Assembly (NCBI RefSeq): GCF_023921225.1
Contig: NZ_CP071527.1
Span: 2,446,501 to 2,510,500 of the forward strand
Reading direction: 5' to 3'
DNA from: Legionella lytica
GTDB lineage: Bacteria > Pseudomonadota > Gammaproteobacteria > Legionellales > Legionellaceae
Length of the DNA stretch: 64,000 nucleotides
The notes beneath the pieces were generated by a model that was not told the DNA's origin, did no database searches, and was given only the letters and a program-made list of their open reading frames with translations. Made by a program: the position numbers and the translations under genes. This document shows, in pieces, positions 49,581-59,085 of the stretch. Every line of letters begins with the position of its first letter. Within the stretch, counting starts at the first letter, position 1.

Positions 49581-50105
49581 ATGAATAAACTAATCGAAAA
49601 AGCACAACAAATTAAATGCCTTATTTGCGATATGGATGGCGTACTCACTGACGGCCTCTTATACATCGATAATCATTTTAATGAGCTAAAAACATTCCAT
49701 ATTCATGATGGTGTAGGTTTAAAATTACTTATGACCGTAGGAATTGATGTGGCCGTGATCACTGGCTCTCGCAATGCAGTCGTGGATCACCGCATGCAGC
49801 AATTGGGCATCAAGCATTACTATAAAGATCAGTTAAATAAACAAGACACCTATGAGCAATTGAAAAAAACATTAAATCTTGAAGACAAACAATTCGCCTA
49901 TATTGGCGATGATCTTCCTGATATGCCATTGATACAAAAAGTAGGTTTGGGTGTCGCGGTAGCGAATGCCGTGCCTGCAGTTAAAGAAATAGCCGTATGG
50001 CAAACAGAACATCCTGGAGGTCGTGGGGCTGTCCGTGAACTATGCGACCTTATTCTCAACGCGCAAAACAAAATGGACTTGGCGATAAAAGGTTATCTAA
50101 AATAA
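49581..50105 (+). CDS. kdsC: 3-deoxy-manno-octulosonate-8-phosphatase KdsC
   Basis: A HAD phosphatase that dephosphorylates Kdo 8-phosphate. Motif I is CDMDGVLTDG, motif II is ITGSRNAVVDHR, and the late Asp motif is YIGDDLPDMPLI. 174 aa. It abuts kdsD, and its TAA shares a base with the lptC ATG. Confidence 0.96.
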   Translation: MNKLIEKAQQIKCLICDMDGVLTDGLLYIDNHFNELKTFHIHDGVGLKLLMTVGIDVAVITGSRNAVVDHRMQQLGIKHYYKDQLNKQDTYEQLKKTLNLEDKQFAYIGDDLPDMPLIQKVGLGVAVANAVPAVKEIAVWQTEHPGGRGAVRELCDLILNAQNKMDLAIKGYLK

Positions 50106-50677
50106 TGAATGCAGCAAAACAAGGTATTTGGTTTTTTCTCGTACTCATTGCCCTAGCAGGTTCAGGGTGGTATTACAGTCATTCGTCACGCCTCCTGCGC
50201 TTGGATAGTGAAACTTTAGCCAACTCCGTTGACACGACTATTTCTCGTGTGAAGGTACGTCAATTTGACGATAAAGGCTCCCTAACAACTCTTTTGGCAA
50301 CGCCAAAGATGCGGCACGTTCAAAAAGGCGATATGTATTTTTTTAAAAAGCCACATATTTTAGTAAGCCAAGATAAGCAGCCACCTTGGGATATACGTTC
50401 AAATCACGCTAAATCCTTTGATGGTGGGCAACGAATCGTTTTTATCGGTGATGTAATTGTACATCAAACTCAAGGGGATAATGTTCAAGGAAGTACTCTA
50501 AAAACTGAAGAGGTAACTTATTATCCTAATGAGAAAAAAGCATCTACTGATCTGCTTGTAACCTATGAACAACCAGGTAACATTATTCAATCCAAAGGAA
50601 TGAATGCCTATCTGGACGAAAAAAGAGTAGAATTACTTCATCAAGCACGAGGAAGCTATGTTCCAGCAAATGGTTAA
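50105..50677 (+). CDS. lptC: LptC, LPS export bridge component
   Basis: One N-terminal membrane anchor (IWFFLVLIALAGSGWYYS) is followed by a periplasmic beta-jellyroll domain (PHILVSQDKQPPWDIRSNHA; VIVHQTQGDNVQGSTLKTEE) that links LptB2FG to LptA. The start at 50105 overlaps kdsC by 1 base. 190 aa, the family's usual size. Confidence 0.94.
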   Translation: MNAAKQGIWFFLVLIALAGSGWYYSHSSRLLRLDSETLANSVDTTISRVKVRQFDDKGSLTTLLATPKMRHVQKGDMYFFKKPHILVSQDKQPPWDIRSNHAKSFDGGQRIVFIGDVIVHQTQGDNVQGSTLKTEEVTYYPNEKKASTDLLVTYEQPGNIIQSKGMNAYLDEKRVELLHQARGSYVPANG

Positions 50678-51170
50678 AGGTATTCTGTATAGTGCTGTAT
50701 GTATTTTGGCATGCCCTAGCTATGCCCTATCCACTGATAGAGAGCAGGTAATGCACGTGCAGGCGGATTCAGCGGATTTGAATCAACAAAATCATAAAGG
50801 CGTTTATATTGGTAACGTGGAGTTAATACAAGGCACAACCAATTTACAGGCAGCGAAAGCGATCACTAAGGGCAACGAGAAAAACCAACTGGTTTTAGCA
50901 ATCGCCAAAGGCAGTGATGGCAAACAAGCCCATTACTGGACAACAACCGATCCGAAAAAGCCGCCAATGCATGCCTATGCCGATACCATACGCTATTATC
51001 CATTAACTCACATCATTGAGCTCATTGGAAATGCCCGCGTAGAACAAGGAAATGATTCATTTTCAGCAGCTAAAATACGCTATGACACCATCAAACAGCA
51101 CGTTCTGTCTAATGGTGATAAAAAACAAAGAATAACTATAATTTATCATCCTGAAAAGAAATCTCTATGA
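50658..51170 (+). CDS. lptA: LptA, periplasmic LPS transport protein
   Basis: A signal peptide ([17 protein letters not shown]) precedes an OstA-like beta-jellyroll ([38 protein letters not shown]). LptA forms the oligomeric bridge carrying LPS to LptDE. The ATG at 50658 overlaps lptC by 20 bases; 50670 is an alternative. 170 aa. Confidence 0.94.
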   Translation: MFQQMVKGILYSAVCILACPSYALSTDREQVMHVQADSADLNQQNHKGVYIGNVELIQGTTNLQAAKAITKGNEKNQLVLAIAKGSDGKQAHYWTTTDPKKPPMHAYADTIRYYPLTHIIELIGNARVEQGNDSFSAAKIRYDTIKQHVLSNGDKKQRITIIYHPEKKSL

Positions 51171-51892
51171 ATTTATTAGAAGCGCGAAACCTAAAAAAAT
51201 CCTTTAAATCGCGAACAGTGGTCAATGGGGTAAGCATCCACATCAAAAAAGGTGAATGTGTAGGCTTATTAGGTCCAAATGGTGCGGGGAAAACCACCTG
51301 CTTTTATATGATCGTGGGTTTACAGTCTTGTGATGAAGGCCAAATTATCATCGACAACCAAGATATTACCTCCCATGCCATGCACCAACGTGCCCGCATG
51401 GGAATTAGCTACTTGCCTCAAGAGGCTTCGGTATTTCGTAAGCTGACAGTAGCTGAAAATATTATGGCTATTTTAGAGCTTAGACCCGATTTAAATGAGC
51501 AGGCTCGGGAAGAAAAGCTGGATCTGTTACTGCAAGAATTTCATATTACGCATATTAGTAATAGCATGGGTATGGCATTATCAGGGGGAGAGCGCAGACG
51601 TGTAGAAATTGCCCGTGCCTTGGCAATTGAACCCTCATTCATCCTTCTTGATGAACCCTTTGCAGGGGTTGATCCGATTTCCGTAATTGATATTAAAAAA
51701 ATTATCCAACATTTATGTAATAAAGGCATTGGTGTTTTAATTACAGATCACAATGTCCGAGAAACACTAGATATTTGTGAGCGAGCCTATATTGTGAGCC
51801 AGGGAAAAATACTCTGTGAAGGCTCCCCAGAAACTATTCTTGCAAATCAACAAGTTAGAGCAGTTTATCTCGGCGAAGATTTTACTTTATAG
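51167..51892 (+). CDS. lptB: LptB, ATPase of the LPS exporter
   Basis: Walker A is [16 protein letters not shown], the signature is [16 protein letters not shown], and Walker B is [15 protein letters not shown], with the LptB-typical C-terminal region. It powers LPS extraction with LptFG, which are not in the window. It overlaps lptA by 4 bases (ATGA). rpoN, which follows in E. coli, is replaced by trpG. Confidence 0.97.
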   Translation: MNLLEARNLKKSFKSRTVVNGVSIHIKKGECVGLLGPNGAGKTTCFYMIVGLQSCDEGQIIIDNQDITSHAMHQRARMGISYLPQEASVFRKLTVAENIMAILELRPDLNEQAREEKLDLLLQEFHITHISNSMGMALSGGERRRVEIARALAIEPSFILLDEPFAGVDPISVIDIKKIIQHLCNKGIGVLITDHNVRETLDICERAYIVSQGKILCEGSPETILANQQVRAVYLGEDFTL

Positions 51893-51901
51893 AACATCAT
51901 C

Positions 51902-52468
51902 ATGTTACTTATTATTGATAATTATGATTCATTTACTTATAACCTCGTGCAATATTTCCAATGCTTAAATCAGGAAGTACATGTTTCGACACATGATCAA
52001 ATAAGCATACAACAAATACGTAACTTAAAACCTGAGTATCTGGTTATTTCTCCCGGCCCTAAAGGCCCCGATGATGCAGGTATTTCTCTAGCAGCCATCC
52101 ATGAGTTTCACCAAGAAATTCCTATTTTAGGAGTTTGTTTAGGACATCAATGTATTGCGCAAGCATTTGGTGGCCAAATTATCTCAGCTCCTGAAATCAT
52201 GCATGGAAAAACATCGCTGATTCAACACCATCAACGAGGCATATTTCATAATGTTCCCGTAGGGTTTCAAGCAACCCGTTACCACTCTCTTGCCGTCGAA
52301 GCATCCAGCTTACCCGATTGCTTGTCTATTGATGCCTGGGTGGATGACACAATTATGGCAATTTCGCATCGTCAATATCCTGTTTTTGGGCTACAATTTC
52401 ACCCTGAAGCAATTTTAAGTCAGTATGGTCAGCAATTATTAGAGAATTTCTTAACCTATGAAACCTAA
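51902..52468 (+). CDS. trpG: Anthranilate synthase glutamine amidotransferase (TrpG/PabA)
   Basis: A class I glutamine amidotransferase supplying ammonia for anthranilate (and possibly 4-amino-4-deoxychorismate). N-terminal IDNYDSFTYNLVQYF, nucleophile Cys in GVCLGHQCIAQAFGG, and the His-Glu pair in FHPEAILSQYG. 188 aa. It overlaps trpD by 11 bases. No trpE is adjacent, so the synthase subunit lies elsewhere; the protein may be shared with folate synthesis. Confidence 0.95.
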   Translation: MLLIIDNYDSFTYNLVQYFQCLNQEVHVSTHDQISIQQIRNLKPEYLVISPGPKGPDDAGISLAAIHEFHQEIPILGVCLGHQCIAQAFGGQIISAPEIMHGKTSLIQHHQRGIFHNVPVGFQATRYHSLAVEASSLPDCLSIDAWVDDTIMAISHRQYPVFGLQFHPEAILSQYGQQLLENFLTYET

Positions 52469-53492
52469 TCTTTTATTTGAACAATTAATCGCAAAACAGG
52501 AATTAAATGCAGAACAAATGCATGATGTAATTCATGCCTGCATGTCTGGCCAATATAATGACCTGCAAATTGCTACTTTTTTAGCACTGATGCGCACTAA
52601 AGGAGAAACTGCAGGTGAGCTAACTGCCGCTGCAAAGGTTATGCAGGAATTGGCGCATACGATTGAATTAGGGGATAATTTGATTGATATTGTGGGGACT
52701 GGCGGCGATGGTAAAAACACCTTCAACGTGTCCACTGCCTGCAGTTTTGTGGTTGCTGCTGCCGGAGTTTCCGTAGCCAAGCATGGCAATCGTTCTGTTT
52801 CCAGTCGCAGTGGCAGTGCTGATTTGCTCGAACGGGCAGGCTTTGTACTCAATCTTTCTGACCAACATATGAAAACGTGCATGCATGAATGCAATCTTGC
52901 GTTTTTATTTGCTCCAAGTTACCACCCAGCCATGCAACACGCTCGTACAGCACGCCAGCAATTAGGTATTCGTACGCTGTTTAATCTATTAGGGCCATTA
53001 ATCAACCCTGCTCGCGTAAAAAGACAAGTTGTTGGGGTTTTTTCAACAGGCTGGCAAAAACCTTTAGCTACCGTGCTTGCAAATTTGGGGAGTGAACGTG
53101 CCTTAGTGATTAGCTCTCAAGATGGCATGGATGAAATCAGTATTGCCGCTCCTACCCAAGTGGTTGAGTATCATCAAGGTGGTTTTCATGAATGGTCGAT
53201 TATCCCTGCTGATTATGATATCCACCACGGCTCGCTGGATGACATTATTGTTGATTCGCCAAGCCAAAGCTTAGCCATTATCCAATCTGTTTTTTCCGGC
53301 GCGAAAGGTGCTGCCCGAGATATGGTATTGCTAAACTCTGCTGCAGCAATTTACTGCGCCAAAGAAGAGCTTTCATTTACTCAAGCTATTGAACAGGCCA
53401 AAGAAGCCTTAGATAGCGGCCGAGCCGCACAATGTTTTCAGCAACTTTGCCAATTAACTCAAACTTTAAATAAAGAATCACATCATGAATAG
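52458..53492 (+). CDS. trpD: Anthranilate phosphoribosyltransferase
   Basis: Transfers phosphoribose from PRPP to anthranilate. PRPP motif [20 protein letters not shown], then [18 protein letters not shown] and the anthranilate-site HHPAMQH-like SYHPAMQHA. 344 aa. It overlaps both neighbours. Confidence 0.97.
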   Translation: MKPNLLFEQLIAKQELNAEQMHDVIHACMSGQYNDLQIATFLALMRTKGETAGELTAAAKVMQELAHTIELGDNLIDIVGTGGDGKNTFNVSTACSFVVAAAGVSVAKHGNRSVSSRSGSADLLERAGFVLNLSDQHMKTCMHECNLAFLFAPSYHPAMQHARTARQQLGIRTLFNLLGPLINPARVKRQVVGVFSTGWQKPLATVLANLGSERALVISSQDGMDEISIAAPTQVVEYHQGGFHEWSIIPADYDIHHGSLDDIIVDSPSQSLAIIQSVFSGAKGAARDMVLLNSAAAIYCAKEELSFTQAIEQAKEALDSGRAAQCFQQLCQLTQTLNKESHHE

Positions 53493-54261
53493 TGTTTTAG
53501 AACGCATTGCCCAGCATAAATTAAATGAGATCGCCCAAGCGAAAAAAGTACGTCCACAAAACTCACTAGAACAATCCCAATGGGAACGCCGTGATTTTAT
53601 TGCGGCCCTAAAAGCCAGTACAACAGCAGCTATTATTGCGGAAATAAAACGAGCTTCACCGAGTAAAGGTTTGATCCGAGAAGATTTTGATGTAGCGCAA
53701 ATCGCTGAAATCTACGCGCAACATGGAGCTCGTTGTTTATCGGTACTAACCGATATTGAATTTTTTCAAGGCCATCCAGATTATTTAGCTCTCGCGAAAT
53801 CACATTGTGAATTACCGGTATTACGGAAAGATTTTATCCTCGATGAATACCAAATCTATGAAAGCCAATCATTAGGTGCTGATTGTATTTTATTAATCGT
53901 AGCTTTGCTTGATGATGCACAGCTTGCTGATTATTGTCAGTTAGCGCAAGAGTTAAACATGGCCGTTCTGGTGGAAAGCCACACTCGAGAAGAGTTAGAA
54001 CGTGCCTTGCATTTACCCACGCCACTTATGGGAATAAATAATCGTAGCCTGCATACCTTTAAAACCGACATTCAATTAAGCATTAATTTAAAGGATGTAG
54101 TTCCTCAGGATAGAATAGTTATTACTGAAAGTGGTATTAATACTCACACCGATGTAGCCTTAATGCAGGCTAATGGGATTAATACATTTTTAATCGGTGA
54201 AAGTTTAATGCGAGCAAAAGACATTGGTTCCGCTTTAACACAGTTGATTACTGGAAAATAA
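53485..54261 (+). CDS. trpC: Indole-3-glycerol-phosphate synthase
   Basis: A TIM-barrel synthase closing the indole ring. [15 protein letters not shown] near residue 53, [15 protein letters not shown] and [10 protein letters not shown] are family signatures. 258 aa, a monofunctional form without TrpF. Last gene of trpGDC. Confidence 0.97.
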   Translation: MNSVLERIAQHKLNEIAQAKKVRPQNSLEQSQWERRDFIAALKASTTAAIIAEIKRASPSKGLIREDFDVAQIAEIYAQHGARCLSVLTDIEFFQGHPDYLALAKSHCELPVLRKDFILDEYQIYESQSLGADCILLIVALLDDAQLADYCQLAQELNMAVLVESHTREELERALHLPTPLMGINNRSLHTFKTDIQLSINLKDVVPQDRIVITESGINTHTDVALMQANGINTFLIGESLMRAKDIGSALTQLITGK

Positions 54262-54287
54262 GCCAAAAATCATTCTTCGAAAATAGC

Positions 54288-54449
54288 TTAATGCCTTCCA
54301 GGCTCAAAATCTGATTTGTTTTTTTGTTTAGAGCCAGAGTGCTTTTTCACTTGCTCACAGACCTTATCTGTTTGTGGGCTTTTAGGTGTTATTTCACAAA
54401 TATTTTCAATATCAGTGACTTCTGGATGTTCCTTTTTTTGTTTTTTCAT
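54288..54449 (-). CDS. Small lysine-rich protein, 53 aa
   Basis: The minus-strand frame runs from the ATG at 54449 to the TAA at 54288 with AAGGA 7 bases upstream. It encodes MKKQKKEHPEVTDIENICEI, two Cys residues and a Lys/Ser-rich tail ending FEPGRH. Hydrophilic, no domain known. It converges on trpC. The Shine-Dalgarno and composition make it more credible than the overlapping plus-strand frame. The remainder of the 411-base gap 54262-54672 is AT-rich and without other genes. Confidence 0.5.
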   Translation of the reverse strand: MKKQKKEHPEVTDIENICEITPKSPQTDKVCEQVKKHSGSKQKNKSDFEPGRH

Positions 54450-54672
54450 AATCTATTCCTTAAGCAAGTAATTTCCATACATAGTAAAATTATAGCAAGT
54501 AATCCAGCAACATCACCAAGATAGCAAATTAAATAAAGAAATATCTAAATAAATTGTAAGTTGGATTGTTCATGCCTATATTCCTTTTAAGTATGAGAAA
54601 CACTTTTGATAGTATATTGAATTTTATTTAATATTTTATAGAGCAGCCGCTCAATTAAAGGATAAATTAAAT

Positions 54673-55536
54673 ATGGCAGCAACCAGTTTGTTAACACTCC
54701 TTGATGATATTGCAAGTGCGCTCGATGACGTAGCAATCCTGACTAAAATAGCAACTAAAAAAGCAGCAGGAGTGTTAGGCGATGATCTGGTACTCAATGC
54801 AGAACAAATGATAGGAATTCATGCGCATAGAGAACTCGCTGTTATAGGAGCCGTAGCAAAGGGGTCGGCTGTTAATAAATTAATATTAATTCCTTTCGCC
54901 CTTTTTATAAATTTTTTCGCTCCGATGCTCGTGAGTATTTTGTTGATTTTAGGAGGCTTGTATTTGTGTTTTGAAGGCTTCGAAAAAATTATAGCGAAGT
55001 TTATCCATAAAAAAAGTGAGTTCGACGCAAAGGACTTTGAAAATATCGATATAAATCAATTTGAAAAAGATAAAATTAAGAGTGCCATACGCACAGATTT
55101 TGTCTTATCAGCCGAAATCATTATCATAACTTTAGGTATAGTTGCCTTTTCATCATTTATTAACCAAATACTTGTATTAGTCATCATTTCAATAATTATG
55201 ACTCTTGGTGTTTATGGTTTGGTAGCATGCATCGTTAAATTAGATGATTTAGGCTTGATTCTGCTTCAAAAAAAACATCTACTTAAAAAAATTGGAATGC
55301 TTTTAATTAATACCGCCCCAATACTTATGAAAATTTTAAGTGTGATAGGAACAATTGCCATGTTTTTAGTGGGGGGAAGTATTATTACTCATGAAATACC
55401 GGCTATTCACCATCATACCCAAAACCTATCTTCTCTCATGTCTGTGCTTGTCGAGCTTTTCATAGGGGGCATTTCGGGTGCTATTTTGGCTATTGCATAT
55501 TTTACCTATACTAAAATTAAATCAACGCCAACATAA
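54673..55536 (+). CDS. YedI/DUF808 family inner-membrane protein
   Basis: The N-terminus SLLTLLDDIASALDDVAILT, then KKAAGVLGDDLVLNAEQM and ELAVIGAVAKGSAVNKLIL, matches the DUF808 (YedI) family closely. Five or six hydrophobic helices follow in 287 aa. The family is a widespread inner-membrane protein of unknown transport role. It is followed after 12 bases by a PAP2 gene, so the two are probably co-transcribed. Confidence 0.88.
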   Translation: MAATSLLTLLDDIASALDDVAILTKIATKKAAGVLGDDLVLNAEQMIGIHAHRELAVIGAVAKGSAVNKLILIPFALFINFFAPMLVSILLILGGLYLCFEGFEKIIAKFIHKKSEFDAKDFENIDINQFEKDKIKSAIRTDFVLSAEIIIITLGIVAFSSFINQILVLVIISIIMTLGVYGLVACIVKLDDLGLILLQKKHLLKKIGMLLINTAPILMKILSVIGTIAMFLVGGSIITHEIPAIHHHTQNLSSLMSVLVELFIGGISGAILAIAYFTYTKIKSTPT

Positions 55537-55548
55537 CAAGGAAAATGG

Positions 55549-56277
55549 ATGAACAAGAAAATACAGAATATGTATTTACTTAGAGGAATATTTTGTTTCT
55601 TTTTATTCAGCTGCCTTATCTTTGCTATCTATCAACAGGCTTCTTTTTTGTCAATTAATCATAATATTTTTATTTTCAGTCAACAGATAAAAAATTCGTA
55701 TACAGACTTTTTCAGCACATTAATCTCATTATTCGGAAACAAATTTATAATCATCCCTACATTTATAGGTGCGGGAGTAATACTGCTATTAAAAAAAGAA
55801 ACGAATTTAGCGCTTCATTTAATAGGAGTTATGGCGATTACGGCTTTTCTTGCTTATTTTTTCAAAAATTTGATTGCATTTCCCCGGCCCGAGGTCTCCT
55901 TTACAAATGCATCAGAGAGCTATGCATTTCCCAGTAGGCATGTAACATTATGCGCCACCTATACGATATTCCTTACTGCATTGATTTGTAATCAAATAAA
56001 ATCCAAATGGCCTGTCATCGCCCTCGCCTGCATATGGATTTTTCTACAAGCAATTTCCCGTGTATTGTTGCAAGTTCACTGGTTTGTAGATGTAGTCGGT
56101 GGAACACTTTTAGGAGCCGCCTGTGGTTTTTTAGGCGCTTACTCTTTTTTTCTAACCAATAAACACCCAGAAAAAATAAAATCCACCCTAAAAATTTTAT
56201 TGATAACCCTCCTATTTTTTATGGCAATTTATTTGAGTATCAATTCTGCTTTGCAGCATTTGATTACTCGTGCCTAA
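55549..56277 (+). CDS. PAP2-family membrane phosphatase
   Basis: Type 2 phosphatidic acid phosphatase motifs are complete: KNLIAFPRP, PSRHVTL and SRVLLQVHWFVDVVGG, with six hydrophobic helices in 242 aa. Active sites lie on the periplasmic side. Possible substrates are undecaprenyl pyrophosphate, phosphatidylglycerophosphate or lipid A; sequence alone does not decide. Confidence 0.9.
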   Translation: MNKKIQNMYLLRGIFCFFLFSCLIFAIYQQASFLSINHNIFIFSQQIKNSYTDFFSTLISLFGNKFIIIPTFIGAGVILLLKKETNLALHLIGVMAITAFLAYFFKNLIAFPRPEVSFTNASESYAFPSRHVTLCATYTIFLTALICNQIKSKWPVIALACIWIFLQAISRVLLQVHWFVDVVGGTLLGAACGFLGAYSFFLTNKHPEKIKSTLKILLITLLFFMAIYLSINSALQHLITRA

Positions 56278-56278
56278 A

Positions 56279-56354
56279 CGTAGGCTGGGCTGTCAAGCCC
56301 AGCAAACAGAGCACGAAGCAATTCCCAATGCTGGGCTTCACAGCCCAGCCTACG
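56279..56354. repeat. Paired extragenic palindromes, GGCTGGGCT family
   Basis: Two small hairpins (GCTGGGCT/AGCCCAGC each) lie 38 bases apart and are bounded by outer inverted ends CGTAGGCTGGGCT and AGCCCAGCCTACG. The whole looks like a composite REP-type element. It starts 2 bases after the PAP2 stop. Confidence 0.8.
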
Positions 56355-56376
56355 AATAATGTCTATATTATTTCCT

Positions 56377-56523
56377 TTAATCCCCTGAAGGCTCCGGCGT
56401 ATCTGCGGGCTCTGGCTCAGGAAGATTAGGATCCACTGGCTCAATAGGTTCTGGATTTGATGGATATTCATCAGGAGAATCAGGAATCTCATTGGGCTCA
56501 GGTATTTCGCCATTGTTTTTCAA
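56377..56523 (-). CDS. Small acidic proline-rich protein, 48 aa (TTG start)
   Basis: The minus-strand frame from the TTG at 56523 to the TAA at 56377 has AAGGAG about 6 bases upstream. The product is almost entirely Pro, Glu and Asp in short repeats, such as IPEPNEIPDSPDEYPSNPEP and LPEPEPADTPEPSGD. Such bias is unlikely by chance and is seen in no other frame. No function can be assigned. It lies between the palindrome pair and the divergent SDR gene. Confidence 0.6.
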   Translation of the reverse strand: MKNNGEIPEPNEIPDSPDEYPSNPEPIEPVDPNLPEPEPADTPEPSGD

Positions 56524-56599
56524 AATAGCTCCTTATTGTTTGCACTCTGTAGCTAAAGTATAGCAAAATCGGGTTTTACCTAAAAAAGGTGTTTGATAC

Positions 56600-57442
56600 A
56601 TGAAAGTAGCTGTAATTACAGGCGCTGCCAATGGTATAGGCTTAGCATTAACCCAAGTTCACTTAGAACAAGATAATACTGTGGTTATGGTTGATAAAGA
56701 CAGCTTTAAGCTCAACCAGGAAGCCGAACTACTCCAAACTAAATTTCCGGGAAAAATTCTTGCTATTGCCTGCGATGTGACTCAGACAGATGAAGTAAAC
56801 GCTCTAGCCCAACAAACGCAGCAAGAATTAGGTCGTATCGATTGGCTCTATAATAATGCGGGTATTATTGGCCAACTAGCCCCTGTTTGGGATTTAAATG
56901 CAGAACAGGTCAAACAAGTCATGAATGTTAACTTGCATGGAATGATGCATGTAATTCAAGCGTTTACGCCCTTTTTATTTCAACAAAATTTTCGGTCACA
57001 CATTATTAATATGGCAAGCTTATACGCTTTGTGTGCAGGCTCACAAACAGCCCCCTACTCTATGTCCAAGCACGCTGTTTTGGCTTTATCAGAATCATTA
57101 TATTTCGATTTGAATCGTTTAGATAAACCGGTTGATGTCTCTGTAATATTTCCATCGTTCACTGATACAGGATTACTCTCAAATCCTGCAGAAAGTCAAT
57201 CAAGCCTACATGGCGCACTCCAATCCTTGTTAGCCCATTCACGGCCTGCAATAGATATAGCGCAGCATATTGTGCACGAAGCAGCTCAAAAGAAATTTTA
57301 TATCTTCCCAGATAAAGAAGTAAAAGGATATTGTGAAGAGCGTACACAAGCTATTGTAGACCAACAAAATCCTCATGCAACCAATATTGAAAAGTTAATG
57401 ACGGCTTTAATCAAACGCCAGGAATCTCGCAGAAAATCTTAG
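56600..57442 (+). CDS. Short-chain dehydrogenase/reductase
   Basis: A classical SDR with cofactor loop TGAANGIG, NNAG and active-site YSMSK preceded by Ser in NMASLYALCAG. Asp after beta-2 (MVDKDS) suggests NAD(H) preference. 280 aa, with a C-terminal extension (VKGYCEERTQAIVDQQNP) typical of lipid-associated SDRs. Substrate unknown. Confidence 0.88.
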   Translation: MKVAVITGAANGIGLALTQVHLEQDNTVVMVDKDSFKLNQEAELLQTKFPGKILAIACDVTQTDEVNALAQQTQQELGRIDWLYNNAGIIGQLAPVWDLNAEQVKQVMNVNLHGMMHVIQAFTPFLFQQNFRSHIINMASLYALCAGSQTAPYSMSKHAVLALSESLYFDLNRLDKPVDVSVIFPSFTDTGLLSNPAESQSSLHGALQSLLAHSRPAIDIAQHIVHEAAQKKFYIFPDKEVKGYCEERTQAIVDQQNPHATNIEKLMTALIKRQESRRKS

Positions 57443-57639
57443 TATAAAGAATAAGATACGAGCGAAATCCGCTGAATTTCGTTCGTATGTATGTTAATAC
57501 TATATCTTTGGTATTGTGTGTGATGAATTTGTACTTGTAGAGGCTGCTGTGGTTTGTCTATTATTCACAAACAGTATTAATCCGGGTGTTTGCTGCGCAG
57601 TATAAACTTTTATTGGAGATCTATTTAAAACGCCAAACG

Positions 57640-57656
57640 CCGCGGACAAGCCGCGG
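57640..57656. repeat. Extragenic palindrome, CCGCGG family
   Basis: CCGCGG/CCGCGG arms flank ACAAG, then TGCGTAG as in the 8773 copy. The rest of the 332-base gap 57443-57774 between convergent genes shows no gene. Confidence 0.65.
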
Positions 57657-57774
57657 TGCGTAGATTGAAATTGGAAGATACAGTTGCAGGCAGGATAGCT
57701 TTTTTATAAAGTACCATTAAACTGATTCTTAGATATGACGTTCATCATTTCGCGCGCGGAAATAACACGCCTAT

Positions 57775-59085
57775 TTAACCTAGCATATCTAACAATTCAC
57801 GACGAAACATATGGTAATCCACCTCTAAGGCGTGGCGCATATGTGACTTAAATCGGTAATGTGGTTTATTCATTTCCTGATCAATTTTCTGATGCAATTG
57901 TTCTGGTCGTTCCAAGGTTCCCATAATGATACGTGCAACAATCTTTGATTGATGATCAGCTAATGGCCAGATACAACCTTGTGGTTGGCATAAACCAATA
58001 AAATAAAGGTTATCCAAATCAGCATGCATCATTTTACGATACAAAGGCACCTTCGTTGACCCACTAAAATCAATCAACTCTTTATCAAAAAAGGGAAAAC
58101 TTATTTTATAACCGGTGGCATAGATTACCGTATCAAACTCAAGTTGTTTACCATTAGTGAAATGTACCTTTTTACCTTCAAAATGAGTAATCCCAGGTTG
58201 TGGGCGTACTTTTCCATGACGGATAAAATACAATAATTCCGAATTAATTGTTGGATGAATTTCCAAAGGTCCACAATCAGGATCCAGCAACTTATACTTA
58301 GCATACCGTCCCTGCAATACTCGAATGACCAGCTTAAAAAGCTTTTGGCGCAATCCCGCAGGCATCCAGCGAGTTTTCGCAACGGCATCATCCGTGGGCT
58401 TACCAAACACAAATTTTGGAAAAATATTATAACCACGACGCATGCTAATATAAGTTTCAGGAGATACTCGCGATATTTCTACCGCAACATCACACGCAGA
58501 ATTCCCCCCTCCAATAACCAACACACGCTTACCGGAGAAAACAGAGGCTTTCTTATATTGGTGAGAATGCATGACCTCGCCCTCGAAATGGCCGGGATAT
58601 TCTGGCGTGAATGGATCCCAATGATGCCCATTCGCCACCAAAAGGTAATCAAACGTCTCTTCGTGAGTCCCCTGCTCATCTTGATAGGTTACCTTCCATT
58701 GTTTTTGGCTATTTTGCTCGACTTTTAATACAGAGGTATTAAAGCGAATGTATTTCTCTAAATCAAAATGACTGGCATAATTCTGAAAATAGGCCAAAAC
58801 TTGCCTATGCGAAGGATAATCAGGGTACGATTCAGGCATTGGGAAATCTTCAAATTGAGACCAACGCTTTGAACTAATAATGTGAGTCGTTTCATACACA
58901 CTGGAATGATCATTGTTTTCATCATAGACCCAGTTACCGCCAATTTGATTATTTTTTTCAAATACAGTGATCTGAGAAACCCCTTGCTCTTGCAAGTTTT
59001 TTATTGCGGCAAGCCCGCTAGGGCCTGCACCGATGACACAGACTCGGGGCTGACAAATACCCTTAGGCTTTTGCTCTATTTGCAT
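57775..59085 (-). CDS. Flavin-containing monooxygenase (FMO-like)
   Basis: FAD motif VIGAGPSGLAAIKNLQEQG at the N-terminus, the FMO fingerprint FEGEVMHSHQYKKASVF, NADPH motif VIGGGNSACDVAVEI and the late ATG motif VIYATGYKISFPF. 436 aa, similar to bacterial and eukaryotic FMOs that oxygenate soft nucleophiles such as amines and sulphides. Its ATG lies within the last 23 bases of the upstream hydrolase gene, so the two are translationally coupled. Confidence 0.92.
   Translation of the reverse strand: MQIEQKPKGICQPRVCVIGAGPSGLAAIKNLQEQGVSQITVFEKNNQIGGNWVYDENNDHSSVYETTHIISSKRWSQFEDFPMPESYPDYPSHRQVLAYFQNYASHFDLEKYIRFNTSVLKVEQNSQKQWKVTYQDEQGTHEETFDYLLVANGHHWDPFTPEYPGHFEGEVMHSHQYKKASVFSGKRVLVIGGGNSACDVAVEISRVSPETYISMRRGYNIFPKFVFGKPTDDAVAKTRWMPAGLRQKLFKLVIRVLQGRYAKYKLLDPDCGPLEIHPTINSELLYFIRHGKVRPQPGITHFEGKKVHFTNGKQLEFDTVIYATGYKISFPFFDKELIDFSGSTKVPLYRKMMHADLDNLYFIGLCQPQGCIWPLADHQSKIVARIIMGTLERPEQLHQKIDQEMNKPHYRFKSHMRHALEVDYHMFRRELLDMLG

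Noticed and set aside
56274..56513. 79-codon minus-strand frame after the PAP2 gene
   Set aside because: It runs through the palindromic element and is out of frame with the Pro/Glu-rich ORF, which has the better ribosome binding site.
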